Both the position numbers and the translations under genes were made by a program. Of a DNA stretch of 64,000 nt, positions 18,434 to 27,478 are shown one piece after another; position 1 is the first letter of the stretch, and every line of letters begins with the position of its first letter. The DNA lies in the NCBI GenBank assembly GCA_963837355.1, contig CAWIMY010000002.1, positions 434,001 to 498,000 on the forward strand. Reading direction: 5' to 3'. Source of the stretch: Aureispira sp963837355. GTDB taxonomy: Bacteria; Bacteroidota; Bacteroidia; Chitinophagales; Saprospiraceae. The notes beneath the pieces were generated by a model that had not been told where the DNA came from, searched no databases, and saw only the letters and a program-made list of their open reading frames with translations.

Positions 18434-20827
18434 GTGAAAAACTTACTACTATTTTCAATGCTGGTTGTGCTTCCTTTTTTGACGCAAGCACAAGCCACAC
18501 AAGTTATTTACGGTGAAGTGACGGACAACCTCACTGGCAAACCTATTAAGAACGTCTCTATCGAGCTGCTGAACTATGTTCCGTTAAAAGTAGCGATCTC
18601 CGATGAAAATGGACAGTTCAAACTGGAAGATGTACCAATTGGCAAGCATCGGTTATTAGCGACGCACGAGAATTATGATATTGTCGTTGTTCCCGATGTC
18701 TCCGTTACTTCGGGTAAACAAGTAAAGCTAGACATTGGTCTAGAAGAATTAGTGATTAATATGAATGAAGTGGTCATCGCCACTTCTTCTAAAAAGACAA
18801 CGCGTGACCAACCCAACAACAGTATGGCGTTGCTTGGTATCCGCTCGTTTAACATTGAGGATGTGCGCCGTTACTCAGGATCGCGAAATGACCCCTCTCG
18901 TTTGGCGGCCAATTTTGCGGGGGTACACATTGGTAATGATATTGAGAATGGTATCATTGTACGGGGTAATTCACACCTCAATGTACTCTGGCAATTGGAA
19001 GGGATGCCCATTCCCAACCCCAACCACTTTTCATTGGCGGGATTGGTCAGTAGCCTTTGGCCGATGATTAATACCAACTTGATGAGCAATTCTGACTTCT
19101 TAAACGGTGCTTTTCCTGCCCAGTATGGCAATACAACAGGAGCCGTGTTTGATGTAGGCTTGCGCTCTGGTAACAGAAACATCTATGAGGGAACCATACA
19201 ATTTGGTTATACAGGTCTAGAAGCGGGTTTTGAAGGGCCTATTTCCAAGAAAGATGGCTCTTCTTTTGTATTTAGTTACCGTTATAGTATATACGATTTG
19301 TTACAAACTGCGGGGTTGACGTTGCCAACGGCATTGATTCCAAACAACCAAGATTTATCGTTCAAGGTTGATTTTGGTAATTCTAAGCGCGGCAACTTCT
19401 CTATCTTTGGATTGGGTGGTTCAGGTCTTTTTGATTTGGCTCCCGACGATTTAGATTCTAATGATGTAGCCAATCAATTTGCGCGAATTATTCGAGTACA
19501 AAAAGATTTGGGCGTGTTGGGTATGAAATACCGCCTCTTCTTATCGTCAGAGAAAAAATCGTACTGGCAGACTACTTTAGGTGGATCGGTAGAGCGCGAG
19601 TACTATAGTGAAGATACGCTTACTGCGGATGATCAACGTAACACTGTATTAAATAACGACTTAGAGAATACTAATATCACGTTAGCTTCTTTTGTCAATT
19701 TTGGATTCAATTATAACCATACGCTTCGCTTAGGAGTAACAGAAACATTTACGCAAACCAATTCTAAGTTACAAGATCAACTATTCAACCAAGGATTTAG
19801 AGATTACGAAGGGGGAACATTGCTCTCCCAAGTGTATGCCCAATACTTGGTACGGATTGGTAAAAAGTTAAAAATAAATGTAGGGGTCAATGCACAGCAT
19901 TTGCTCCTAAACAACTCCCTCGGTATCGGCCCCCGCTTTGCGCTGAGCTGGCAGCCACTAAGTTCGCACAAATTTAGCTTAGGTTATGGATTGCACCACC
20001 AAACACAGCCGCTCATGCTGTACTTTAACGAGTCAGAAGATGCAAACGGCGTGTTACAACCTGTTAACCGCAATTTAGGCTTTACACAAGCTCACCACTT
20101 TGTTGGGGCGTACGACTGGGCTATTTTAGACAACTGGCGTCTTAGATTCGAGGGTTACTTTCAGTATTACACCAATGTTCCTATTACAACCTACTCTAGT
20201 ACCTTTAGTGGTGTAAATATGGGGCAGGAATTAGAATTGCTCTATTTGACGGATTTGGTCAACGAGGGTTTTGCTCGCAACTATGGTTTGGAGTTGACAC
20301 TAGAGAAATTCTTTAGCAACGATTACTATGGTTTGTTCACGGCAAGTTATATGAATTCTAAATTCCAAGGAAGTGACCAAGTTTGGCGCTTTACTCCCTA
20401 CAACCGTACGTTTGTATTGAACTTCTTGGCAGGTAAGTCCTTCAAGATTGGGCCTAAGCGCAATAACTTCTTTACGATAGATGCCAACTTCATCTATACT
20501 ACAGGGCCAAGCTATACGCCTATTGATTTGGAAGAATCAAAGCGCTTTGGTTTTGAGGTTCGTCAGTGGGATTTTGCTTACGAACGCCTAGGGAAAGACT
20601 ACTTGAGAGCGGATTTGAGAATTGGAGCACAGTTTAATAATTCTAAACGCAATATCTCTCACAGAATATTCTTAGACATTATTAACATCACCAATTTATT
20701 CGGACGCGTTAACAAATTACAGCCGTTGTACAATTCTGCTACCCAAACCGTAGAGGAGGTAGACCAGCTTGGATTCTTCCCTGATTTGACCTATCGTTTG
20801 ACCTTCGGTTTTAAGCCAAAACGCTAG
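18434..20827 (+). CDS. TonB-dependent outer-membrane receptor
   Basis: 797 residues from a GTG start, which places the signal peptide (KNLLLFSMLVVLPFLTQAQA) exactly at the N terminus. A CarboxypepD_reg-like beta-sandwich follows (IYGEVTDNLTGKPIKNVSIELLNY...), then the plug (IIVRGNSHLNVLWQLEGMPIPNPNHF, FLNGAFPAQYGNTTGAVFDV) and a ~22-strand barrel ending LTYRLTFGFKPKR. Such receptors import siderophores, cobalamin, peptides or glycans with TonB energy. No SusD or dedicated lipoprotein lies next to it, so the ligand cannot be inferred. Confidence 0.9.
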   Translation: MKNLLLFSMLVVLPFLTQAQATQVIYGEVTDNLTGKPIKNVSIELLNYVPLKVAISDENGQFKLEDVPIGKHRLLATHENYDIVVVPDVSVTSGKQVKLDIGLEELVINMNEVVIATSSKKTTRDQPNNSMALLGIRSFNIEDVRRYSGSRNDPSRLAANFAGVHIGNDIENGIIVRGNSHLNVLWQLEGMPIPNPNHFSLAGLVSSLWPMINTNLMSNSDFLNGAFPAQYGNTTGAVFDVGLRSGNRNIYEGTIQFGYTGLEAGFEGPISKKDGSSFVFSYRYSIYDLLQTAGLTLPTALIPNNQDLSFKVDFGNSKRGNFSIFGLGGSGLFDLAPDDLDSNDVANQFARIIRVQKDLGVLGMKYRLFLSSEKKSYWQTTLGGSVEREYYSEDTLTADDQRNTVLNNDLENTNITLASFVNFGFNYNHTLRLGVTETFTQTNSKLQDQLFNQGFRDYEGGTLLSQVYAQYLVRIGKKLKINVGVNAQHLLLNNSLGIGPRFALSWQPLSSHKFSLGYGLHHQTQPLMLYFNESEDANGVLQPVNRNLGFTQAHHFVGAYDWAILDNWRLRFEGYFQYYTNVPITTYSSTFSGVNMGQELELLYLTDLVNEGFARNYGLELTLEKFFSNDYYGLFTASYMNSKFQGSDQVWRFTPYNRTFVLNFLAGKSFKIGPKRNNFFTIDANFIYTTGPSYTPIDLEESKRFGFEVRQWDFAYERLGKDYLRADLRIGAQFNNSKRNISHRIFLDIINITNLFGRVNKLQPLYNSATQTVEEVDQLGFFPDLTYRLTFGFKPKR

Positions 20828-20922
20828 CGATTGTCTTATTTCCAAGAAACGTTACCGTTTGATTGTCATTTTTTTGTCATTTCGTAAAAACGGTCACAAA
20901 ACAAAATTTCGTATTTGATCCC

Positions 20923-20954
20923 AGAAACCTTCTTTTTGAAGGTTTCTTTTTTTT
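20923..20954 (+). terminator. Rho-independent terminator after the TonB receptor
   Basis: 10-bp perfect stem (20923-20932 with 20938-20947), 5-nt loop, then seven further T. It stands 95 bases after the receptor stop. Confidence 0.9.
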
Positions 20955-21127
20955 GGGCAAAATCTAGCGGTGCAACTAGCTCTTTTCTACCTTTTTAGGG
21001 TATTTATTTAAAAAAAGCTAAACAAAATCCAAAATGAAAATGTTATCTTTGTATCCAACGGGGCTTCCCACCCCAATACACTTATTATCGTTTTCCCAAC
21101 TTTTCACTTGTTTTATCCCTTACTGTT

Positions 21128-21808
21128 ATGTTAGCAATACTACTACAAAGCGCCAAACTACAAGAGCGCACACTGAACTTCCTACTACAATTCTTTTTAT
21201 TGTCGTTCATTTTTATCGCTTGTGCCGATAGCCTATTTACAGCCGTCCCTATGTGGATGTTAGTTGCTCAAGGTGTGCACTACGGCTTAATCGCCTTGAC
21301 TGATATTTATGAAGATGACTTCCCAGAAAGCAAAAAGAAAAACTGGGCCTACTTAGCACTTGGTGCCTTCTTTGTATGGGCGATTGCAGCAGGCTTCTAC
21401 GAAAATGAATTTGTTCGTTTGCACACCTTTATCGTATTGATGGGTAACCTAATGGGCGGTAAAATTGATACCAAATCTTGGAAAATCGTTTTTGCCTTGT
21501 ACATGGGTACAATTGTAGGCTACGAATTAATGAGCTACGATCTATTGATGGACGGTACACCTATTTTACTATACTTACTAGGTACTACTGCTGTGATTTG
21601 CATGTGTGAGCGTCTATCTGAGATCAACCAAAAAGCTTGGATGATTCACTCTTTCATGTTCTTCGCTTGGGCTTTATTCCAAGGAGCTTACTTCCAAGAG
21701 GGTGTTTTATTTATCGTAGGTGGATTGGGTTATGAAGTAGTGAAAGTAACCTTTGGTTTCGCTGCTGAAACCAACAACGAAACCACTAAGCGTTTACTAT
21801 TTTCCTAA
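21128..21808 (+). CDS. Hypothetical multi-pass membrane protein
   Basis: 226 residues with about seven hydrophobic segments and short polar links (YEDDFPESKKKNW, GNLMGGKIDTKSWK, CERLSEINQKAW). I do not recognise a family. It is translated from an ATG about 80 bases after a TAnnTTTG-like box (TATCTTTG, 21044-21051), stands alone, and has a codon use (ttc, cta, cgt) like highly expressed genes around it, which suggests a genuine, well-expressed protein. It is convergent with cdsA. Confidence 0.6.
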   Translation: MLAILLQSAKLQERTLNFLLQFFLLSFIFIACADSLFTAVPMWMLVAQGVHYGLIALTDIYEDDFPESKKKNWAYLALGAFFVWAIAAGFYENEFVRLHTFIVLMGNLMGGKIDTKSWKIVFALYMGTIVGYELMSYDLLMDGTPILLYLLGTTAVICMCERLSEINQKAWMIHSFMFFAWALFQGAYFQEGVLFIVGGLGYEVVKVTFGFAAETNNETTKRLLFS

Positions 21809-21856
21809 GCGTTACCTTTACAAATGCCTACTTAATGCGTAACGTAGACCATCCAT

Positions 21857-22711
21857 CTACCAAGCTTGAAAGTAGATCAGTATGTAGGTGAAAACAAAAG
21901 GAACAACAAAAATAAAAGCATCAAATCGGTCTAAGAAACCACCATGACCTGGGAGCAATTTTCCTGAGTCTTTGATGCCTAAGCTCCGTTTGAACATAGA
22001 CTCCACCAAGTCGCCAAGAATACCAAACAAGGTGCAAATGCAGGCCGCACCAATCCAAAAAGGCAACGAGAGCGCTAACTGTTGAAACAACAAGGAACAT
22101 AAATAGCCTGTCAGGATAGCACCCGCTACGCCGCTAAATGTTCCCTCCCATGTCTTGTTCGGAGATATGCGAGGGAACATTTTATTTTTGCCAATCTTGG
22201 AACCCACCAAGTACGCAAAAACATCGCTCGCCCACACCATAAAGAATACCGCCATCATAAAGTAATTGCCAACGCCACCAAAGGCCGCCAGCGGGTTCCC
22301 ACAGATCCAAATTGCCAAACTCATAGGAATACCTACATAGACCACTCCAAGGCTCGTAAAAGCGATATTATGGAACGGTTTCAGTGATTTGCCAAAAAGC
22401 TCTAGCAAAAACAATAAGGCCATGATAAACGGGAAGAAATAAGCAATCCATATTAACTGGGGCTGGTCAACGATCCAAACCAATGCCGCTAAGACAGGAA
22501 AAAAGCTTCCAATGGCAACAAAACTACCATGACGCACTCTGTTGGTGAATGCAGTGCCATCATGCGCTAATAAATGGGTACCCAATTCCCATAAGCAAAC
22601 GACATTAATCAATAAAAATAGGAGGGCGCAAGTAATTGGATCAAACAAACAGGCCGCAATCATAATGATGCCCATCGTTAGACCAGTAGCTGTTCTTAGT
22701 TTTAAACTCAT
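21857..22711 (-). CDS. cdsA: Phosphatidate cytidylyltransferase
   Basis: 284 residues, polytopic. The C-terminal CdsA signature is intact: FPRISPNKTWEGTFSG, then GILGDLVESMFKRSLGIKDSGKLLPGHGGFLDRFDAF with the conserved Asp residues. It makes CDP-diacylglycerol from phosphatidate and CTP at the inner membrane, the branch point of phospholipid synthesis. Its start overlaps the stop of the CPBP protease gene by four bases (ATGA), so the two are translationally coupled. Confidence 0.95.
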   Translation of the reverse strand: MSLKLRTATGLTMGIIMIAACLFDPITCALLFLLINVVCLWELGTHLLAHDGTAFTNRVRHGSFVAIGSFFPVLAALVWIVDQPQLIWIAYFFPFIMALLFLLELFGKSLKPFHNIAFTSLGVVYVGIPMSLAIWICGNPLAAFGGVGNYFMMAVFFMVWASDVFAYLVGSKIGKNKMFPRISPNKTWEGTFSGVAGAILTGYLCSLLFQQLALSLPFWIGAACICTLFGILGDLVESMFKRSLGIKDSGKLLPGHGGFLDRFDAFIFVVPFVFTYILIYFQAW

Positions 22712-23607
22712 TTTGTTTTAATGATTATAATTTTATTTAAAATAAATGATCTCCAAATTATAGTAAATAATGAAATACTTACTACGGCAACTAACACAGG
22801 TACTTCTTTGACGGTACCTATTTCTTCTACCAAGTTAGGATAAAAATAAGGGATGATCACTTGTATCGTATTAAAAAAGAAGTGCATAAGGATGGGCACC
22901 CACAAATTTCTAGTATAAACTAGCAAATAGCAGAATAACAAGCCCATTACAAAGCGTGCGGCAAAACCTTCCCATTGAAAATGTATAAACGAAAAAAGCG
23001 CAGCGGTTGCAATCGCACTAAAATGTACGTTTTTACTCCAATTTTGTAGAATCCGCTGGATAATTCCTCGAAAAACTAATTCTTCGCCCAAGGCCGCTAT
23101 TACTCCCAACAGTAAAATGTTGAGCAATAGTTCATAACGGTTGCGCATATTCATAAAAGTCGCCTGCAACTCTAGCTTATCCTGTCCAATCCATTCCTCG
23201 GGCAGCACTTGCGTATTCCAATAATACAGCCAAGAGACAAATGGAAATAACACTACAACCGCTGCAAAAGCAGCTAATAGATTTTGAGCTTTTGGAACTT
23301 GGTCGAGCTGTAGCATTTTCCAAGCACGACGACGATGCCACCAACCCATGTAAATCAAACTAGGGAGAAAGTAGTTAGACAGATGCCCAATAATTTGCAG
23401 GTAGCGCAATTGGTTAACCACGTCACCATCGTTATTCGTTCTGAGTTCACTCAAGATCGAAGTAAAATCAGTCCAGCCATTCGCTTGCATAAAACTCGAC
23501 AAAACAAGACTTCCCAATAAGGCACAACCCAGCCAAACAAACACAAAGGAGAGGAGTTCCAAAAAAGGATTTTCTGAGCCGATCAATGCTGCTTTATTGG
23601 ATTCCAT
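22708..23607 (-). CDS. CPBP (Abi) family intramembrane protease
   Basis: 299 residues with about eight membrane segments. The CPBP motifs are clear: ALGEELVFRGIIQRIL (EExxxR), LFSFIHFQWEGF (FxxxH) and a final ILMHFFFNT (HxxxN). The family cleaves membrane-embedded substrates (Rce1-type) or serves in bacteriocin immunity; which applies here cannot be told. It overlaps cdsA by 4 bases and the aminotransferase gene upstream by 14 bases, so all three form one operon. Confidence 0.88.
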   Translation of the reverse strand: MESNKAALIGSENPFLELLSFVFVWLGCALLGSLVLSSFMQANGWTDFTSILSELRTNNDGDVVNQLRYLQIIGHLSNYFLPSLIYMGWWHRRRAWKMLQLDQVPKAQNLLAAFAAVVVLFPFVSWLYYWNTQVLPEEWIGQDKLELQATFMNMRNRYELLLNILLLGVIAALGEELVFRGIIQRILQNWSKNVHFSAIATAALFSFIHFQWEGFAARFVMGLLFCYLLVYTRNLWVPILMHFFFNTIQVIIPYFYPNLVEEIGTVKEVPVLVAVVSISLFTIIWRSFILNKIIIIKTK

Positions 23608-24799
23608 GTTGCACGGCTTTTTCGATGGCAGCTAATAAAATGACACAGGCTTTTTTAATTTCTTCTGTGGTGATAATTAAAGGGGGCGCAATGCGAATCG
23701 CACTAGCATTGAATAAAAACCAATCACTCACCAAACCTGTACGCAGCGCTTCGTGAATAACAAACAAAACAAAATCATAGGAAGGAAGCTGCACGGCCAT
23801 TAGTAAGCCCGCCGAACGAACGGCCTGAATAGCGGGATGTTTTAGTTCTTGATGAAATAAATCCGCCTTCTCCTTTACACGGGCGATTATCTCCGATTGC
23901 TCCGTCAAAATCTTAAAACTAGCCAAGGCTGCTGCACAACAAACGGGATGTCCCCCAAAAGTAGTAATGTGCCCCAAGTAAGGATTATTTGTTAAGACGC
24001 GCATAATTTCCTTAGAAGAAACAAAAGCCCCTAAAGGCATCCCTCCACCAAATCCCTTTGCCAAGAGCAAAATATCAGGCACAATACCATATTGCTCAAA
24101 CGCAAACAAACTGCCCGTTCGGCCACAGCCTACTTGGATTTCATCCAAAATCAATAAAGCACCAACTTCGGTACAACGCGTCCGCACTTGCTGCAAGTAA
24201 TCCCCTTCAGGCAATAAAACACCAACTTCCGCTCTAACCGTTTCCATAATCACGCAAGCGGTTCGTTCATCAATCAACGCCAATTCTTCGGCTACATTGA
24301 AGGTAATGTGCGCTACATCGGGGAGGAGTGGTCGAAAAGGAGCCGTAAAAAAAGGATCATCCATCAAACTCAATGCACCGTGAGTAGAACCATGGTAAGC
24401 TTGCTTACAAGCGACAATCTTGGAACGCCCTGTATAACGCTTCGCTAATTTTAAGGCTCCTTCAGTCGCTTCTGTTCCAGAGTTGACAAAGTAGGTGCAA
24501 TTTAAGTTATCGGGTAAATGACGTTGTAATAACTCGGCGAGCTGTACTTGTGGGGAGAGAATAAATTCGCCATAGACCAAGGTGTGCAAATACTTATCAG
24601 CTTGTTCTTTTATAGCGCTAATAATAGCAGGGTGGTTGTGTCCCAAATTACTCACACTAATTCCAGCAATTAGGTCCAAATGCGGCCGATCTTCTTGATC
24701 GTATAAATAAACGCCCTCGGCGCGGGTCACTTCTAAAGATAGCGGCGCATCGTTTGTTTGTGCGACATGATTTAAAAACAATTGCCGTTGTGTTATCAT
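23594..24799 (-). CDS. Class III PLP aminotransferase (acetylornithine/ornithine type)
   Basis: 401 residues. Class III features: YFVNSGTEATEGALKLAKRYTGR (phosphate pocket), KQAYHGSTHGALS, LILDEIQVGCGRTGSLFAFEQYG and LLLAKGFGGGMPLGAF with the PLP-binding Lys, then HITTFGGHPVCCAAALA. The closest functional types are acetylornithine, succinylornithine or ornithine aminotransferases, but sequence alone does not choose between them and no arg genes are near. First gene of a three-gene minus-strand operon with the CPBP protease and cdsA; divergent from thrB. Confidence 0.85.
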   Translation of the reverse strand: MITQRQLFLNHVAQTNDAPLSLEVTRAEGVYLYDQEDRPHLDLIAGISVSNLGHNHPAIISAIKEQADKYLHTLVYGEFILSPQVQLAELLQRHLPDNLNCTYFVNSGTEATEGALKLAKRYTGRSKIVACKQAYHGSTHGALSLMDDPFFTAPFRPLLPDVAHITFNVAEELALIDERTACVIMETVRAEVGVLLPEGDYLQQVRTRCTEVGALLILDEIQVGCGRTGSLFAFEQYGIVPDILLLAKGFGGGMPLGAFVSSKEIMRVLTNNPYLGHITTFGGHPVCCAAALASFKILTEQSEIIARVKEKADLFHQELKHPAIQAVRSAGLLMAVQLPSYDFVLFVIHEALRTGLVSDWFLFNASAIRIAPPLIITTEEIKKACVILLAAIEKAVQHGIQ

Positions 24800-24868
24800 T
24801 TTTTTCTGTTAATTTTAGGCCTGCAAAAAAGCTACAGGTCAACAAATTTACGCAATGCTATCGTTTAA

Positions 24869-24913
24869 TGTAGAATATCTGAAGCGAAATTAAAGCAGTC
24901 TTGTAGAATATCT
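24869..24913. repeat. Direct repeat upstream of thrB, possible operator
   Basis: TGTAGAATATCT occurs at 24869-24880 and again at 24902-24913, a 33-bp period close to three helical turns, in the divergent gap between the aminotransferase and thrB. This spacing fits a two-site activator or repressor; no regulator is adjacent. Confidence 0.35.
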
Positions 24914-24963
24914 TTAAGCCATTCATTAATCTAAGAGGAGAGAAGCTCTCTATTTATACGCGT

Positions 24964-25920
24964 ATGAAATTTAAATCAAACTTTAAAGTAATTGCCCCCG
25001 CTACTATTTCCGACTTGGGTTGTGGGTTGGATATTTTTGGAGTTGCCTTATCGGGTGTGTACGATGAAGTCTTGGTAAAACCTACTCCAAAAGACCATAT
25101 CCACCTGACAAAAATCACGAGCAATAAGATGGAACTGTCTTATAAAGTCGAAGAAAATGCGGCGGGCATAGCCGCCCAAGGAGTGTTGGATCACCTCAAA
25201 CAGGAACACAATTTAGACCCTAAGTGGGGCTTGGAACTGCAACTAAAAAAGCGTATCCCAATGGGACGGGGATTAGGGTCGAGCGCGGCAAGTGCTGTTG
25301 CCGCAGCGATGGCTGTCAATCTAGCTTTTGGAGTCGACTTAGAAAAACGGGAGTTATTGCCATTTATTCTAAAAGGAGAACAATTAGCTGAAAAGCGTTC
25401 TCGCCTGAATGCGGTAGCAGCAGCTCTACTAGGAGGAATGTTTATGGTGCGAGATCATGAAGAACTTGATTTTTACCGCTTACCTTTAATTCGAGGTTTG
25501 CAACTGGTTGTGATCTATCCACGGAGTATTATGACAACACAAGTAAGCCGTCGCCAACAATTGCCAGCACAAGTCGCGCTTCAATTGGCTAGCCAGCAAG
25601 GTGCCCAAACAGCTGCACTGGTGCAAGCTTTTTATACCTCTAATTTATCGTTGCTTTCTTCTGCCATTAGTAGCAATCCTTTAGAAGAATACTGGAAAGG
25701 AGAGACTCCTTACTTTGAAGAATTGAAAGAAGCAGCATTGGCTAATCGGGCGCTGGGGTGCAGCCTAGCAGGCAAGGGGACAGCTGTATTCGCTCTTTGC
25801 AAGAATAGCTTAGAAGCAAGTCAAGTAGAACAAGCCATGCATCAAGTTTATAAGAAAAGGAAGGTGCGCCACAATAGCTTTGTAGCCGCCATAGATCATG
25901 AAGGAACTAGGATTGCTTAG
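24964..25920 (+). CDS. thrB: Homoserine kinase
   Basis: 318 residues, GHMP kinase family. It opens VIAPATISDLGCGLDIFG, has the phosphate-binding loop PMGRGLGSSAAS (99-110), and a late GCSLAGKGTAVFALC corresponding to motif 3. Length and the N-terminal pattern fit ThrB, which phosphorylates homoserine towards threonine. The usual neighbours thrA and thrC are absent from the window. The gene ends one base before the first of three parS-like palindromes. Confidence 0.88.
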   Translation: MKFKSNFKVIAPATISDLGCGLDIFGVALSGVYDEVLVKPTPKDHIHLTKITSNKMELSYKVEENAAGIAAQGVLDHLKQEHNLDPKWGLELQLKKRIPMGRGLGSSAASAVAAAMAVNLAFGVDLEKRELLPFILKGEQLAEKRSRLNAVAAALLGGMFMVRDHEELDFYRLPLIRGLQLVVIYPRSIMTTQVSRRQQLPAQVALQLASQQGAQTAALVQAFYTSNLSLLSSAISSNPLEEYWKGETPYFEELKEAALANRALGCSLAGKGTAVFALCKNSLEASQVEQAMHQVYKKRKVRHNSFVAAIDHEGTRIA

Positions 25921-25936
25921 TGTTCCACGTGGAACA
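25921..25936. other. parS-like site 1
   Basis: Perfect 16-bp palindrome TGTTCCACGTGGAACA. It matches the ParB-binding consensus known in pseudomonads and differs from the Bacillus subtilis site only at the T/A flanking CACGTG. It begins one base after the thrB stop codon. Confidence 0.85.
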
Positions 25937-25968
25937 TCAACACATTTTACAGCAGATTGTATCAAAAG

Positions 25969-26005
25969 AAAGAGGAGATGTTCCACGTGGAACATCTCCT
26001 CTTTT
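25969..26005. terminator. Possible bidirectional terminator built around parS site 2
   Basis: The two 18-nt arms are fully self-complementary and end in a four-T stretch at 26002-26005. The place, between the convergent thrB and DUF6702 genes, is where a shared terminator is expected. The T tract is short and a perfect palindrome leaves no natural loop, so termination is unproven; it may be only a strengthened parS. Confidence 0.4.
25979..25994. other. parS-like site 2, inside a longer palindrome
   Basis: Second identical copy of TGTTCCACGTGGAACA, 58 bases after site 1. It is the core of a 36-bp perfect palindrome (25969-26004). Confidence 0.85.
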
Positions 26006-26045
26006 GTATAAAACTACTAGTGCTTGTTCTTTTCAAAATAGACTA

Positions 26046-26061
26046 TGTTCCACGTGGAACA
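26046..26061. other. parS-like site 3
   Basis: Third identical copy of TGTTCCACGTGGAACA, 67 bases after site 2 and 18 bases before the stop codon of the DUF6702 gene. Three exact copies in 141 bases of otherwise noncoding DNA cannot be chance. Confidence 0.85.
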
Positions 26062-26079
26062 TATAATTCACCACTCTTG

Positions 26080-26589
26080 CTATTTCAAAATTAGCTCCTC
26101 CTGCCCTTCTGAAGCGACATGTCTAGTGTAGCCTTGGTCTCTATCTTCCCTAAACTTGACATAGTTTCGCTGACCATTCTTATGGGCAATTAGAATATCA
26201 TTCTTCAATTTCAGGGTCTTAATGTTATTCACTTTGGGGACTTCTAGCAAGACCCAAATAGCATAAAAATCTTCTTGGGTTGTCTTTCTAGTGATATAAC
26301 GAAAAGGCTTTTTCTTTCCATTCACCTCTACTACGAAATGCTCTTCTAAGTAATCCTTAATCATACTTGTAGCATCCTGATGCTCTCGATCTGTCCCAAT
26401 TTCTACCACTGTCCCCTCCTCTTCACTCAGCACTTCCCCCAAGTCATCGCTAAATATTTTGATAGCAATCTCTAGTGTTTTTGCTTTTTTGTTGTAATCC
26501 ATCTCGGTGGTGGTTAAATAAATTGGGTGTGCTGAAAAAGACAGTAGCGCAATTGCTAAACAACAATAGCCCGCAAAAAAGTATTTCAT
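26080..26589 (-). CDS. DUF6702 family secreted protein
   Basis: 169 residues from the ATG at 26589; the frame is open for 32 more residues upstream but those are not signal-like, whereas MKYFFAGYCCLAIALLSFSAHP is a typical signal peptide. The mature part has HPIYLTTTEMDYNKKAKTLEIAIKIFSDDL and a later NGQRNYVKF, the pattern of DUF6702 in Bacteroidota. Function unknown. It is divergent from hupE-like and an M1 peptidase gene; these three families commonly sit together in this phylum, which suggests a shared process. Confidence 0.75.
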   Translation of the reverse strand: MKYFFAGYCCLAIALLSFSAHPIYLTTTEMDYNKKAKTLEIAIKIFSDDLGEVLSEEEGTVVEIGTDREHQDATSMIKDYLEEHFVVEVNGKKKPFRYITRKTTQEDFYAIWVLLEVPKVNNIKTLKLKNDILIAHKNGQRNYVKFREDRDQGYTRHVASEGQEELILK

Positions 26590-26670
26590 AACTCTAGTTT
26601 GTAATAAAAAAATAAGCCCCAAGCCTCCCCTAATATTTCTAAAAAGTGTAGCTGTAAATGTAATTTTTTC

Positions 26671-26702
26671 TTGGGTACCTTCCAATTTGTGTTGTACTTT
26701 TG
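26671..26702 (+). promoter_or_regulatory. Candidate Bacteroidota promoter of the HupE/M1 operon
   Basis: TACTTTTG at 26695-26702 matches TAnnTTTG exactly and a TTGG lies at 26671-26674, 20 bases upstream, close to the TTTG -33 element. The predicted start of transcription is about 55 bases before the HupE-like ATG. Confidence 0.5.
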
Positions 26703-26765
26703 TAGCGTTCTAGGTACTTACTCTGGAGCAATTTGTTTTATTTTCGATTGACAAAATAATTTTCC

Positions 26766-27440
26766 ATGAACGACTTTTCTTTTTTCTTTCAGCAAGGACT
26801 AAGCCATATTTCGGATGTCAATGCTTACGATCACATCTTGTTTATTGTGGCTTTGGCAGCGCTGCATAGTTTGAGTAATTGGCGAGCATTGGTTTATTTG
26901 GTCACTGCTTTTACAGTTGGCCACTCTTTAGCGTTGGCTCTGGCTACCTTCAGGGTGGTACAAGCCAACACCCAATTGATTGAGTTTTTGATTCCTCTTA
27001 GTATCATTAGTACTTGCTTATGGAACATCTTTCGAGTTCTTCGGAACTATGAACCGGGGGCGGCCAAACGAGAAAACGATAATATTTTAGAGGACCAGCT
27101 AACCAAACCTATGAAGATCCTATCGGTCAAGCGGAGTAGTTTACTGTATATGATCGTCATTTTATTTGGGTTGATCCACGGGTTGGGCTTTTCCAACTAC
27201 TTGCGTTTTTTGCTTTCAGAAGGAGAAAGTATCGTCGTTCCTCTATTGGGATTCAACGTTGGTCTAGAGCTTGGTCAAATCCTGATCTTATTCGTGGCAT
27301 TACTAATAAATTTCGTATTTTTAGACCTTGCTAAAATTTCTTTTCGCATCTGGGCAATTTTAGTATCTCTGCTCGTCTTTTTCCTCAGTATTCCAATTGC
27401 AGTCGAAACAGGAGCACTTTTATTCTCTACAGGTGGCTAA
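26766..27440 (+). CDS. HupE/UreJ family membrane protein
   Basis: 224 residues with about six membrane segments. The family signature is visible: FQQGLSHISDVNAYDHILFIVALAALHSL with the His/Asp pattern of the first helix, AFTVGHSLALALA, FGLIHGLGFSNYLR and GFNVGLELGQI. HupE and UreJ are thought to move nickel, but in this phylum the gene usually lies next to an M1 peptidase with no hydrogenase or urease, as here, so a nickel role is doubtful. It is 38 bases before the M1 peptidase gene and probably cotranscribed. Confidence 0.82.
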   Translation: MNDFSFFFQQGLSHISDVNAYDHILFIVALAALHSLSNWRALVYLVTAFTVGHSLALALATFRVVQANTQLIEFLIPLSIISTCLWNIFRVLRNYEPGAAKRENDNILEDQLTKPMKILSVKRSSLLYMIVILFGLIHGLGFSNYLRFLLSEGESIVVPLLGFNVGLELGQILILFVALLINFVFLDLAKISFRIWAILVSLLVFFLSIPIAVETGALLFSTGG

Positions 27441-27478
27441 CTTTTTTTTAAACTACTATCTGCTAAACTAGCACAATC

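Noticed and set aside
21034..21231. 65-codon frame overlapping the start of the orphan membrane protein
   Set aside because: Thr/His-rich chance frame; the other frame gives a coherent polytopic protein with chromosomal codon use.
26766..27440. Nickel transporter of a urease or hydrogenase cluster
   Set aside because: No urease, hydrogenase or accessory gene in the window; the neighbours are a peptidase and DUF6702.
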